Origin: Bdellovibrio bacteriovorus
Lineage (GTDB): Bacteria; Bdellovibrionota; Bdellovibrionia; Bdellovibrionales; Bdellovibrionaceae
Assembly (NCBI RefSeq): GCF_001592735.1
Contig: NZ_LUKE01000003.1
Coordinates: 186,001-250,000 of the forward strand
Direction: 5' to 3'
Length of the DNA stretch: 64,000 nucleotides
Within the stretch, counting starts at the first letter, position 1, and each line of letters starts with the position of its first letter. Below are positions 26,458-34,744 of this stretch, one piece after another. The notes below the pieces were generated by a model. That model did not search any database. It worked only from the letters and a program-made list of their open reading frames with translations, and was not told the DNA's origin. Made by a program: the position numbers and the translations under genes.

Positions 26458-27510
26458 TTACTTGCGATCGACCGTCACGGTGACCGAGTTGCCTTTGTTG
26501 TCGATAGTCACGACTTTTGTTTTAGAGACTCGGATGGTCGGGATTTCTTCTTCGCCGGTCGCTACCATTTTTTCTACTTCAAATGGCACAATTTGTTTTG
26601 CGCCTTTTTTGCCAGGATTTAGTTTGTACTGGTGGGCGCAGTTTTTTGAACACGTGTCTTTTTTAAATTCTAAGTGCGAGCACTCTTCACAGATCAATTC
26701 TTCAGAGTCACAGCGTTTGCATGTGATTTTGATTTCAGAAGGTTGGCCGCAGTGGGGACAAAGACCGTACTTCGTTGAAGGCTGTAGGTTTTGATCTAAA
26801 GCCACGCGGTGGTCGAACACGAAGCATTCGCCCTCGAACTGATCGTTAGGGAATTCCTTCATGTAATTGATAATTCCACCATCAAGTTGAAAGACATTGT
26901 CGTAACCTTGTTTTTGTAATTCCAAGATCCCTTTTTCACAGCGAATTCCGCCCGTGCAAAAGATCAACATCTTTTTGTCTTTAGCGATGCCTTGGCTTTC
27001 AATGTATTGCGGGAAATCAGTGAACTTTTCAATGTTCGGATTTAATGCACCCTTAAAGGTTCCGATTTTATATTCATACCAATTGCGTGTGTCGATCATG
27101 ACAAAATCATCTTCTTCTTTCATCACGCGGTTCCACTCTTCAGGAGTTAAGTGGTGATTTTTCCCTTCCGGCGGCATGATTTCAGGAATTCCGGTGGTCA
27201 CGATCTCTTCACGGATTTTCACTTTAAAACGGCGAAACGGCGCTTTGGGTGAAACCGAATCTTTAAAGAACAACTCCGGAAGTTTAAAGTAGTCACGAAT
27301 AAATTGTTTCCAGGCGGCAAAAGATTCTTCAGAAGGAGCGGCAATGGTGGAGTTAAAACCTTCCGTGCCTAAGATAATTAGGCCTTTGACGTTGAGCTCA
27401 TCGGCCTTGGCTTGAAGATCTTTTTGAACCGCAGGAACATCATTAAGAACTAAGAATTTATAGAAAGTAGTAACGAAATAAGTCGACGTGTTGGTCGCTG
27501 GCGCAGTCAT
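26458..27510 (-). CDS. trhO: tRNA uridine(34) hydroxylase TrhO (rhodanese family, UPF0176)
   Basis: Oxygen-dependent 5-hydroxylation of uridine 34 in tRNA. The protein has an N-terminal alpha/beta domain, then a rhodanese domain with the catalytic-loop Cys in FCTGGIRCEKG (the TrhO signature). A C-terminal Cys-rich tail with four CxxC-like pairs (CPHC, CKRC, CEEC, CSKNC) probably binds zinc. ATG 27510 (350 residues) is chosen over an in-frame GTG six bases earlier because GAGG is then correctly spaced. Translated alone on the minus strand. Confidence 0.9.
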   Translation of the reverse strand: MTAPATNTSTYFVTTFYKFLVLNDVPAVQKDLQAKADELNVKGLIILGTEGFNSTIAAPSEESFAAWKQFIRDYFKLPELFFKDSVSPKAPFRRFKVKIREEIVTTGIPEIMPPEGKNHHLTPEEWNRVMKEEDDFVMIDTRNWYEYKIGTFKGALNPNIEKFTDFPQYIESQGIAKDKKMLIFCTGGIRCEKGILELQKQGYDNVFQLDGGIINYMKEFPNDQFEGECFVFDHRVALDQNLQPSTKYGLCPHCGQPSEIKITCKRCDSEELICEECSHLEFKKDTCSKNCAHQYKLNPGKKGAKQIVPFEVEKMVATGEEEIPTIRVSKTKVVTIDNKGNSVTVTVDRK

Positions 27511-27611
27511 AGACACCTCAATGATCCTTCCAAGGCTCCAAACCTAGGGGAGTTAAAGTTATGTAGGACTGGATATATGACTTTTAAGAAAAAGACGCAA
27601 GAGGCAGAATA

Positions 27612-27650
27612 GAAAAACCCCGAGGTTGCCAATAAATACAACCCCAGGGT
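27612..27650 (-). terminator. Terminator of the iron-binding-protein-like gene
   Basis: On the minus strand ACCCTGGGGTTG pairs with CAACCTCGGGGT (12-base stem with two G-U pairs) around a 10-base loop and is followed by TTTTT, 15 bases after the stop codon. Confidence 0.85.
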
Positions 27651-27664
27651 GGTAAAAAAGCGGA

Positions 27665-28657
27665 CTATTTGTATCCAGCTTGTCCCATAAGGGCTTTAGC
27701 TTTTGGAACGTGAGGCGCAATCAGGCCCAAATTCGTAGAATCTTGTTTGAAAGAACCGAACTCAACCAAGATATCGCTTAAAGAAGCTTCTGGATTTGAA
27801 GGGTATTGGCTAAAGCCAGCAGCCACAACCGTTTGGACTTCTTTAGAAGTAAGGTATTCAAGTAACAAAGTCGCTTCAGCTGTTTTAGCCGTATGTTTTG
27901 TCAAACCAATACCAACACCATTCACATGCGTGCCGATACCGTTTTGGTTCGGGAAGAATGGTTTTACTGGGTATTGAGCATCTGCTTTAACCAGGGGAGC
28001 CAGGTAGTAAGAATTCGCAATACCCACATCGCAAGTTCCTGCCGCCACGGCTTTAATCACATCCGTATCACCTTTGATTGGATCGACGCTTAGGTTTTTC
28101 ACCCATGAAGCAAAAAGGTTCAAAGTTTTCTCTGCTCCCAAGTGTTTGACAAAATAGGCACCCAAAGCTTCGTTATAGCTATTGGCTGAAGTACGAACGC
28201 AAAGGCGGCCTTTCCATTTGTCAGATCCAAGATCTTCGTAAGTGGAAAGTTCTGAAGCAGAAACTTTATTAGAGTTATAAACCATGATACGCGCGCGATA
28301 AAAAATCAAAAGCCAGTTTTTGTTGGCATCAATCAAATGCGCGGGGATTTTTGATTCAATTGTTTTTGAAGAAAACGCTTGGAAAAGATCTAGTTCTTGA
28401 GCTTTGCCAAGATAAACAATGTCTTTATCTAGGTAAAGATCCGCCGGAGTGCTTGCACCTTCAACGCGAAGTTTTTCAATCAGCTCATCACTTTTCCCCA
28501 CGACTACATTCACCGTGATACCCGTGCGATCCGTGAATGGTTTAAAAATGGGTGCTAATCTTTCGGCTTCATAAACCGAATAAACTGTCAGTTCTTTTGC
28601 GGAAGCTTGAGCAAAACCTGCAGCCAAAAGTGCGGCTGCAAAAATCATTTTCTTCAT
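27665..28657 (-). CDS. Periplasmic iron(III)-binding protein of an ABC transporter (FbpA/FutA type)
   Basis: A 330-residue family 1 solute-binding protein. The signal peptide is residues ~1-20 (MKKMIFAAALLAAGFAQASA), then KELTVYSVYEAER. Fe-binding family marks are the paired tyrosines in IANSYYLAPL and FYRARIMVYNSNKV. ATG 28657 is preferred over an ATG nine codons upstream because AGGAG is 8 bases before it and the signal peptide then begins normally. No permease or ATPase gene is adjacent, so it is an orphan here. Its Shine-Dalgarno lies in an inverted repeat (28665-28702). Confidence 0.85.
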   Translation of the reverse strand: MKKMIFAAALLAAGFAQASAKELTVYSVYEAERLAPIFKPFTDRTGITVNVVVGKSDELIEKLRVEGASTPADLYLDKDIVYLGKAQELDLFQAFSSKTIESKIPAHLIDANKNWLLIFYRARIMVYNSNKVSASELSTYEDLGSDKWKGRLCVRTSANSYNEALGAYFVKHLGAEKTLNLFASWVKNLSVDPIKGDTDVIKAVAAGTCDVGIANSYYLAPLVKADAQYPVKPFFPNQNGIGTHVNGVGIGLTKHTAKTAEATLLLEYLTSKEVQTVVAAGFSQYPSNPEASLSDILVEFGSFKQDSTNLGLIAPHVPKAKALMGQAGYK

Positions 28658-28664
28658 TGTTTGA

Positions 28665-28702
28665 ACTCCTTGTTTAAAAGCCAACTAGCTTGTTCAAGGA
28701 GT
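28665..28702 (-). promoter_or_regulatory. Inverted repeat enclosing the ribosome-binding site
   Basis: On the minus strand ACTCCTTG (28702-28695) and CAAGGAGT (28672-28665) are exact complements with 22 bases between. The right arm is the Shine-Dalgarno AAGGAG of the iron-binding-protein gene. If the arms pair, the ribosome site is hidden. Confidence 0.45.
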
Positions 28703-28759
28703 AAAGGTCAAGAAAGGGGCGTTCTCAATTCACTTCATTTTCATTTGGAAAACTATGTT

Positions 28760-29332
28760 TTATTCGGGAGAAGCGGTCGCTCTATAGTGATTCATTTGAA
28801 GCAAGTTAATTCCCAGCCAGAAAATTCCCTTCGGACCATCTTCTTGACCCCAAGGGTTATTGTCTCCATTTGTTCTAGGTTCAAGGGTCAACTTTGAAAA
28901 CAACCCTATTCCATATTGCGCCGAAAGAGGAAATGTTACTCCAAGCTCTAAACCCGGCGAGTAATGAAAAGATCCGCCCTCTTTCCAGTTAAAACTGAGA
29001 AGCTCGGCGCGATAATAAAAACCTAAAGGTGATTCGACCGAAATCGTTGGCTGCTTGCCAAAATTAAATACTCCAAACCGCGTGTATCGCTGTTTTTCTT
29101 TATTTAAAAACCCGAAATCAAAAGACATTCCAAATGGAAGGCCTCGATCACTGAATAGACCAATACGTAAAGCATCAGAGTATTTCGGATCGCTAGAGCC
29201 CTGATTGGGCGAAGTGAGGAAGCTGTATTCAATCCCGCCCATTAATTCCCCTGGCTGTGGTGCGGGCGTCGCAATTGCGAGATTTGAAAAGAACAATAGT
29301 GAGATGAGTGTATGTAAGAAGAAATTCTTCAT
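28760..29332 (-). CDS. Secreted, probably outer-membrane beta-rich protein
   Basis: A 190-residue protein that I do not recognise. A signal peptide (~1-21) is followed by alternating aromatic/glycine beta strands (e.g. GLPFGMSFDFGFL, PLGFYYRAELLSF, GIGLFSKLTLEPR), as in small outer-membrane barrels. It ends ...YRATASPE rather than with the usual aromatic residue, so an OM location is only inferred. It lies upstream of the iron-binding-protein gene on the same strand, 102 bases away. Confidence 0.65.
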   Translation of the reverse strand: MKNFFLHTLISLLFFSNLAIATPAPQPGELMGGIEYSFLTSPNQGSSDPKYSDALRIGLFSDRGLPFGMSFDFGFLNKEKQRYTRFGVFNFGKQPTISVESPLGFYYRAELLSFNWKEGGSFHYSPGLELGVTFPLSAQYGIGLFSKLTLEPRTNGDNNPWGQEDGPKGIFWLGINLLQMNHYRATASPE

Positions 29333-29471
29333 CTATCAAAATTAGACGAAGGACAGCCAGACGGTCACCAAAGAAATCCCTTCTGGATCACTTTAAAATC
29401 AGTATTTAGATGTCTTTCGGAATGTTCCTGGCTAGGTGCAGCAATTCAGCATGGCGCAGGGTTGTTAATGT

Positions 29472-29495
29472 GCTCTTTTCCGAGTAAAAAAGAGC
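29472..29495 (+). other. Leader hairpin before prfC
   Basis: GCTCTTTT (29472-29479) and AAAAGAGC (29488-29495) form a perfect 8-base stem with an 8-base loop, followed by TTTTAG, only 18 bases before the prfC ATG. It looks like a small attenuator or 5' stem-loop. Confidence 0.45.
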
Positions 29496-29512
29496 TTTTA
29501 GCAAGGATCCAC

Positions 29513-31120
29513 ATGCTCTCTACTCCGCAAGTTCAAAAAGAAATCCAGCGCCGTCGTACTTTCGCCATTATCTCGCATCCCGATGCCGGTAAAACCACGC
29601 TGACAGAAAAACTTCTTTATCATGGTGGCGTCATCCATGAAACGGGTGAGGTTAAAGGGAAACAAGGGACGAAAGCCGTCACTTCGGATTGGATGGAGCT
29701 TGAAAGACAGAAAGGGATCTCGATCACGTCATCGGTGATGACTTTTGATTTTGATGGTTTGCGCGTAAACTTACTGGATACGCCCGGCCATAAAGATTTC
29801 TCGGAAGATACTTACCGCGTTTTGATGGCCGTGGAATCAGCGTGCATGTTGATCGACGTTGCCAAAGGCGTCGAGGAACGTACTAAGAAACTTTACGAAG
29901 TTTGTCGCATGCGCAACATCCCGATCTTTACGTTTGTAAATAAATTAGACCGTGAAGGTAAAGATCCTCTGACATTGATTGATGAGGTCGAAAAAACCTT
30001 GAACATGCAATGCTATCCGGTGACGTGGCCGCTGGGTATCGGGCAACGCTTTCGCGGGATTTACAATCGTTTGACCAAAGAAATCTGGATCTATGATCAG
30101 CGCCGCGAAGAGGTCGAAGATTACAAAGTCATTCCTTTTGAAAAAGGCAAAGACGACGCGATTCTTTACGATTACCTAGATAAAGAATCCGCCGACCAAG
30201 TTTTAGAAGAACTTGATTTGATCGAAGGTGCTTTGCCGCCATTTGATGTGAATGAGTTTTTAAACGGCACGATTTCGCCGGTGACTTTCGGGTCTGCCAA
30301 ACAGAACTTCGGCGTGGATACGTTCCTGCAGTTTTTCACGAAATACGCGCCCGGTCCGCAACCTCGTCCCACCAAAACGGGCAACGAGATTGATCCATTA
30401 GATCAAAACTTCACCGGGTTTGTATTTAAGATTCAAGCCAATATGGACAAACGCCATCGTGACCGTATTGCTTTTTTGCGTATTTGTTCTGGTAAGTTTG
30501 AACGCGGCATGAAGGTAAAACATTCCCGTCACTCAAAAGAATTACGCCTTTCTTATTCAAGTCAATTCGTCGCGGCCGATAAGGAAACCGTGGATGAAGC
30601 CTACGCGGGTGATATCGTGGGGGTCGGGGATACCGGAAACTTTGCGATCGGTGATTGTGTGTATGTTTCTGGCAATGTGCAATTTGAAGACATTCCAAAA
30701 TTTGCCCCAGAACTTTTTGGTCGCCTTTCGGTGCGTGATGCTTTAAAGCGCCAAAAAATGCAAGAGGCGTTAAAGCACTTGTCCGAAGAAGGGGCGATCC
30801 AGCTATTTATTGATCCGCTGGTTGGGATGCAAGATCCCATCATTGGGGCGGTCGGTGAACTTCAATTCGAAGTTCTTTTGCACCGTTTGCAGGATGAGTA
30901 CAATTTAGAAGTAAAATTAAATCGCCTTCCTTTCGGAGTGGCTCGTTGGCCAAGAACCGAAGATGGCAAAGCGGTGACCGAACTTAAAGGGGGCGCGAAT
31001 ATGTTCCGCGATCTTCAAGATAATCCGGTGGTTTTGGTCAATCAAGAGTGGGATTTAAACTGGTTGAAACGCGAAAATCCAACCGTTGAGTTTCACACTA
31101 GCATCAGCAGAGCGAGATAG
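29513..31120 (+). CDS. prfC: Peptide chain release factor 3
   Basis: GTPase that removes RF1/RF2 from the ribosome after termination. G1 SHPDAGKTTLTEKLL, G3 DTPGHKDFSEDTYR, G4 NKLDREGKDP; the RF3 C-terminal domain continues to FHTSISRAR. ATG 29513 (535 residues) is chosen over ATG 29462 because AAGGA (29503-29507) precedes it and the family starts at the same place; the earlier stretch is the leader hairpin. The ABC exporter genes follow after two bases and are probably cotranscribed. Confidence 0.95.
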   Translation: MLSTPQVQKEIQRRRTFAIISHPDAGKTTLTEKLLYHGGVIHETGEVKGKQGTKAVTSDWMELERQKGISITSSVMTFDFDGLRVNLLDTPGHKDFSEDTYRVLMAVESACMLIDVAKGVEERTKKLYEVCRMRNIPIFTFVNKLDREGKDPLTLIDEVEKTLNMQCYPVTWPLGIGQRFRGIYNRLTKEIWIYDQRREEVEDYKVIPFEKGKDDAILYDYLDKESADQVLEELDLIEGALPPFDVNEFLNGTISPVTFGSAKQNFGVDTFLQFFTKYAPGPQPRPTKTGNEIDPLDQNFTGFVFKIQANMDKRHRDRIAFLRICSGKFERGMKVKHSRHSKELRLSYSSQFVAADKETVDEAYAGDIVGVGDTGNFAIGDCVYVSGNVQFEDIPKFAPELFGRLSVRDALKRQKMQEALKHLSEEGAIQLFIDPLVGMQDPIIGAVGELQFEVLLHRLQDEYNLEVKLNRLPFGVARWPRTEDGKAVTELKGGANMFRDLQDNPVVLVNQEWDLNWLKRENPTVEFHTSISRAR

Positions 31121-31122
31121 TT

Positions 31123-32046
31123 ATGAATATGCCCTTAGAAATATCCGACCTCCGCAAGCGCTATCAAGGCGCTTCGGTGGAGGCGGTAAAAGGTGTGAGC
31201 TTTGACGTAAAGCCTGGAGAAATTTTTGGATTACTAGGTCCCAACGGCGCCGGTAAAACCACGATTATTTCTTCGATCACGACCTTAGAAAAGCCGACCT
31301 CAGGATCCGTTAAAGTTTTTGGTGTCGAGGTCTCTAAAGACCCGATGTTCACCAAACGCCAAATTGGTGTGGTTCATCAAGAAGTCATAACGTCCGGTTT
31401 TTTTGATGTGGAAGAAATTTTAAATTTTCATTCTGGCTATTACGGACTTCGCAAGAATACCGAGCGCATCCATTTCTTACTGGAAAAACTAGCGCTTTAT
31501 GATCACCGCAAAAAGAAGGTCAAACAGCTTTCCGGCGGGATGAAGCGTCGTTTGATGATCGCTAAAGCCTTGGTCCATAATCCAAAGCTTTTGCTTTTGG
31601 ATGAGCCCACGGCCGGTGTGGATATTCGCTTGCGTGAAGATCTGTGGAAGTTCGTTCAAGAACTTCGCAATGACGGCGTTTCGGTTTTGCTGACCACGCA
31701 TTATTTGGAAGAAGCGGAGCAGTTGTGTGATCGCGTGGGGATTATCAACTTAGGCTCGGTGGTGACCGTGGGGAATACCCGCGAAATCGTCAATCAATAC
31801 ACGCACAAAAAAGTGCGTATTAATCTAACGAAACCTATTGGGATTCATTCGCCATTATTAATTGAAAATGTGGGGAACGATTACGTCTTCGTGATTCCGC
31901 AAAATAAACCTTTGGGTGAATTGATTGCGGAAACCAAGATACCAACCACATTGATTCGCGACGTGCAAATTGAAGAAGGCGATCTGGAAGCCGCCTTCTT
32001 AAAACTAGTCAGCAAAAAAGCCGAAACTCAAGGAAGTGTCCTATGA
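31123..32046 (+). CDS. ABC-2 exporter ATP-binding protein
   Basis: A 307-residue cytoplasmic ATPase. Walker A GPNGAGKTT, signature LSGGMKRRL, Walker B KLLLLDEPTAGVD and switch TTHYLEEAEQ are all present. The ~90-residue C-terminal extension is typical of the YadG/DrrA class of exporters. It starts two bases after prfC and overlaps the permease gene by 4 bases (ATGA). The exported substrate is unknown. Confidence 0.92.
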   Translation: MNMPLEISDLRKRYQGASVEAVKGVSFDVKPGEIFGLLGPNGAGKTTIISSITTLEKPTSGSVKVFGVEVSKDPMFTKRQIGVVHQEVITSGFFDVEEILNFHSGYYGLRKNTERIHFLLEKLALYDHRKKKVKQLSGGMKRRLMIAKALVHNPKLLLLDEPTAGVDIRLREDLWKFVQELRNDGVSVLLTTHYLEEAEQLCDRVGIINLGSVVTVGNTREIVNQYTHKKVRINLTKPIGIHSPLLIENVGNDYVFVIPQNKPLGELIAETKIPTTLIRDVQIEEGDLEAAFLKLVSKKAETQGSVL

Positions 32047-32816
32047 CTGGATTTTTAACCATCTTTCAAAGAGAGATTGCGCGCTTTTGCAAAGTGTTGG
32101 TGCAAACGATCATCACGCCCTTTGTTTCAAGCTTCTTATATCTTTTAATCTTTGGCGTGTCTTTGGGCGGACAAATGGCGCAACACCAAGGGGTGAGCTA
32201 TTTGTCATTCTTGATTCCGGGTCTTATGATGATGAGTTTGATTAATAACTCATTTCAAAATTCGTCTTCTTCGATTGTCTCGTCAAAATTTTCTGGCGAC
32301 TTAGAGGATTTGCGCGTGGCTCCGGTGACCGACAGAGAAATCATCTGGGCCATGAGTCTGGGGTCGGTGGTCCGCGGATCTTTAGTGGCCGTGATCACAT
32401 ATATCGTAGGCTCGTTATTCATGTACTATCAAGATGGCCATCTTTTAGGCATCGCCCATCCCTTAACGACGTTGTTTTTCTTGCTAGTGGCGGGACTGAC
32501 GTTTGGAATGATTGGTATCAGTGTTGCGTTCTGGGCAACGACCTTTGATCAGCTTTCGGCATTTTCGGCCTTTATTTTACTACCGTTAACGTATTTGGGC
32601 GGGGTGTTTCTTTCCATTGAACACTTGCATCCCTTTTGGCAGTCGGTTTCAAAAGTAAATCCGTTATTGTATCTGATTAACGGCCTGCGCTTTGGGATCC
32701 TGGGGGTCAGCGACGTGAACGTCTGGACGGCCGGGATTATATCCCTTATCGGCTTTATCTTTTTTTACGTCCTTGCTCACATCAGTTTGAAAAAAGGATC
32801 TTTCCAGCGTTGGTAG
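32043..32816 (+). CDS. ABC-2 type exporter permease
   Basis: A 257-residue inner-membrane protein with about six membrane segments, of the YadH/ABC2_membrane type. Marks are FVSSFLYLLIFGVSLG near the N terminus, the SKFSGDLEDLRVAPV cytoplasmic coupling region, and LPLTYLGGVFLSIEHLHPFWQ before the last pair of helices. Start codon overlaps the ATPase stop. A terminator follows at 32834. Confidence 0.92.
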   Translation: MTGFLTIFQREIARFCKVLVQTIITPFVSSFLYLLIFGVSLGGQMAQHQGVSYLSFLIPGLMMMSLINNSFQNSSSSIVSSKFSGDLEDLRVAPVTDREIIWAMSLGSVVRGSLVAVITYIVGSLFMYYQDGHLLGIAHPLTTLFFLLVAGLTFGMIGISVAFWATTFDQLSAFSAFILLPLTYLGGVFLSIEHLHPFWQSVSKVNPLLYLINGLRFGILGVSDVNVWTAGIISLIGFIFFYVLAHISLKKGSFQRW

Positions 32817-32833
32817 ATCAGGCTTGCGCTTTC

Positions 32834-32888
32834 AGGTCCCGGTAAGTTTTGCCGTGTTCAGAAGAGCACGATAAAGCGGGGCCTTTTT
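32834..32888 (+). terminator. Terminator of the prfC-ABC exporter unit
   Basis: AGGTCCCG (32834-32841) pairs with CGGGGCCT (32877-32884) with one G-U pair, enclosing a small CGTG/CACG hairpin, and runs into TTTTT. Confidence 0.7.
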
Positions 32889-32986
32889 GTCTCTGAGACA
32901 TCCGTCTTGTTCGGAAAAACCTGTAACAGTTTACGAATTTTCCGGCTAAGATTTCAGTATCCGAACAAAACACATGGAGGATTTTT

Positions 32987-34273
32987 GTGAAGGTACTTGT
33001 TTCAGGCCTATTCGTGAGCCTTGCCGTTTTAGGTTGCACACATTCAAATGTTCAACCCTCAACACCACCACCGCAAGGTGACGTTCATTATCTAAAACCG
33101 GGAGAGCGCCAACCCGCTCAATCTTATGAACTTTTGTGGCATCCGGCGAAGTTTGCCATGGACGTGACTAGGGAGTCTGAAGCTCAAGCCTTTAAAGGAC
33201 AGATTTCCCAAGAAATGGTGTGGAAACAAGTCGTCACCGATTACACCAGCACCTGGGAAGAAAGAGACGTTGAAGTTCCCGGCATGTGTTCTCGCGTAAA
33301 CTGTCCTCCGGCTACGGGCGACAGCGCTTTGTGGCAAGCTTACTTTAGCGCAACGACGAAAGAGAAAAAAGCCGATGCCTTAGCTAAAGCTATTGAAGGT
33401 ATTGGTGAAGTGTCTTCAAAAGCCTTGGTAGAAAAAGGTTATTTCCGCACGAAGCCCCGCAGTTGGACCGAGTTTGAAGCCGAAATAAATCGCGCAGCGC
33501 AAGCGGGCGTGATCCGTAAAAACGTGGCAACAATGGTGACGGACAACTATCAATTAGAGAACGTGAACAAGCTGGGCTATAAAAAAGAAGCCTGTACAAT
33601 GATAAAAAGCCCCTGCACGAAAGTTATTTCTCAACGCGTGGAAAAGCGCACACCGAAAAATAGAACCGTAGAAACTCGCCAAATCGTGCAAAGCATTCCG
33701 GTCGAGTTGCGCGTCAATGTCTTGGATGCAAAGCTTTTACCTTGGGAGCGTGACCAACTGTCTATCGCCGTCGATAATGATATGCGCGCTTCGCTAGACG
33801 TGAATGGATACAACCGTTATCAAATCGTAAAACAAGAGGTGGGCACGGTGGGCGCCACGCGTGTTTTAAATTTGAATCTGCAAGCAGACAGTCGTGAATT
33901 GCGTGATTTACCGGGGAACGTGATTCTTAGCGACCGTTATGAGTTGATTGGTGGTAAAGCGACCTTTACGGTCGAACTAGATCCTAAGTATTTCAACGAA
34001 ATCAAAAATGATCCTAACGCGCAATTTGAAATCGAATACAACGTGAATACTTGTGAATACGGCTGGAGTGGAACTTGCGGTTTTTCTTCATGGAAAAAGA
34101 TCAGTTCAACGGTTGCGGTTTTAAATCAACCTAAGATGACGGTGGTGTTAGATGTTCCGGCTAAGCACAAGTCTTATGTGGGCTATCGCATCGCTCGCCG
34201 AAACAGTGAGTTCTTTAACGCGAAGCCGACTTATGAGCGTTCGAGTGACTCTGTGAAAATGCCTAAGTTTTAA
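32987..34273 (+). CDS. Lipoprotein of unknown function
   Basis: A 428-residue protein that I do not recognise. The lipobox LAVLGC places the lipidated Cys at ~17. A Thr/Pro linker follows, then a mixed domain with paired cysteines (PGMCSRVNCPP, EACTMIKSPCTK, NTCEYGWSGTCG), which suggests three disulfides in the periplasm. The ~130 C-terminal residues are beta-rich (KATFTVELDPKYF, MTVVLDVPAKHKSYVGYRI). The start is GTG behind a strong GGAGG site. Single-gene unit ending in a terminator. Confidence 0.75.
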   Translation: MKVLVSGLFVSLAVLGCTHSNVQPSTPPPQGDVHYLKPGERQPAQSYELLWHPAKFAMDVTRESEAQAFKGQISQEMVWKQVVTDYTSTWEERDVEVPGMCSRVNCPPATGDSALWQAYFSATTKEKKADALAKAIEGIGEVSSKALVEKGYFRTKPRSWTEFEAEINRAAQAGVIRKNVATMVTDNYQLENVNKLGYKKEACTMIKSPCTKVISQRVEKRTPKNRTVETRQIVQSIPVELRVNVLDAKLLPWERDQLSIAVDNDMRASLDVNGYNRYQIVKQEVGTVGATRVLNLNLQADSRELRDLPGNVILSDRYELIGGKATFTVELDPKYFNEIKNDPNAQFEIEYNVNTCEYGWSGTCGFSSWKKISSTVAVLNQPKMTVVLDVPAKHKSYVGYRIARRNSEFFNAKPTYERSSDSVKMPKF

Positions 34274-34293
34274 TTTTTTAAAACAAAGAGCAA

Positions 34294-34326
34294 AAAAAAA
34301 GGACTGCACCAAGCAGTCCTTTTTTA
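34294..34326. terminator. Bidirectional terminator
   Basis: AAAAAGGACTGC and GCAGTCCTTTTT form a long perfect stem around ACCAA, between convergent genes ending at 34273 and 34344. Confidence 0.95.
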
Positions 34327-34343
34327 TTTGTTTTAGGCCCCGG

Positions 34344-34601
34344 TTAGTACGAAGTGTTTGAAGCCGAGTTGCCGTCATTAACAACGCTAAAATTTAATGA
34401 CTCAAAACGTTCGCGACGATTGCGCTCATCACGCAGTCGAGATTCTTCTAACTTTTCTAGGATAGTGCGCTCTGTGCGTGCCTCCATGTCTTTACGCGCG
34501 TCGCGAAGACCGGCCGCAACCGACGCAGAATCCGTGCGCAGCTGCGCATTTGCGATTAAGCCAAAAGCCAGAACTAATGAGATAATTACGAAATTTTTCA
34601 T
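34344..34601 (-). CDS. Small secreted charged helical protein
   Basis: An 85-residue protein that I do not recognise. A signal peptide (~1-19, ends ANA) is followed by one long Arg/Glu-rich helix (about residues 30-70, e.g. EKLEESRLRDERNRRER) and a short polar tail. AAGGGG lies about 8 bases before the ATG. Such proteins can be periplasmic chaperone-like or structural, but nothing here decides. Confidence 0.65.
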   Translation of the reverse strand: MKNFVIISLVLAFGLIANAQLRTDSASVAAGLRDARKDMEARTERTILEKLEESRLRDERNRRERFESLNFSVVNDGNSASNTSY

Positions 34602-34744
34602 CGAAGTGCCCCTTAAAGGCCTTTCTCATACCTAAAAGGACGCATTTTGTATCTCATGATGCGCTGCGCCTAACAATTATACAAAAGCCACTCTTTCGTG
34701 CTAAACAGTCCCTTTGCCCGACTTGATGCCCGATGGAGATTCTC

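Noticed and set aside
28720-28760. Possible Fur box (AAATGAAAATGAA on the minus strand) before the iron-binding-protein gene
   Set aside because: Only loosely like the GATAAT hexamer array and not palindromic; too weak to list.
34602-34744. Possible 4.5S RNA gene next to ffh
   Set aside because: No sequence with the conserved asymmetric loop and GGAA tetraloop is visible in this gap.
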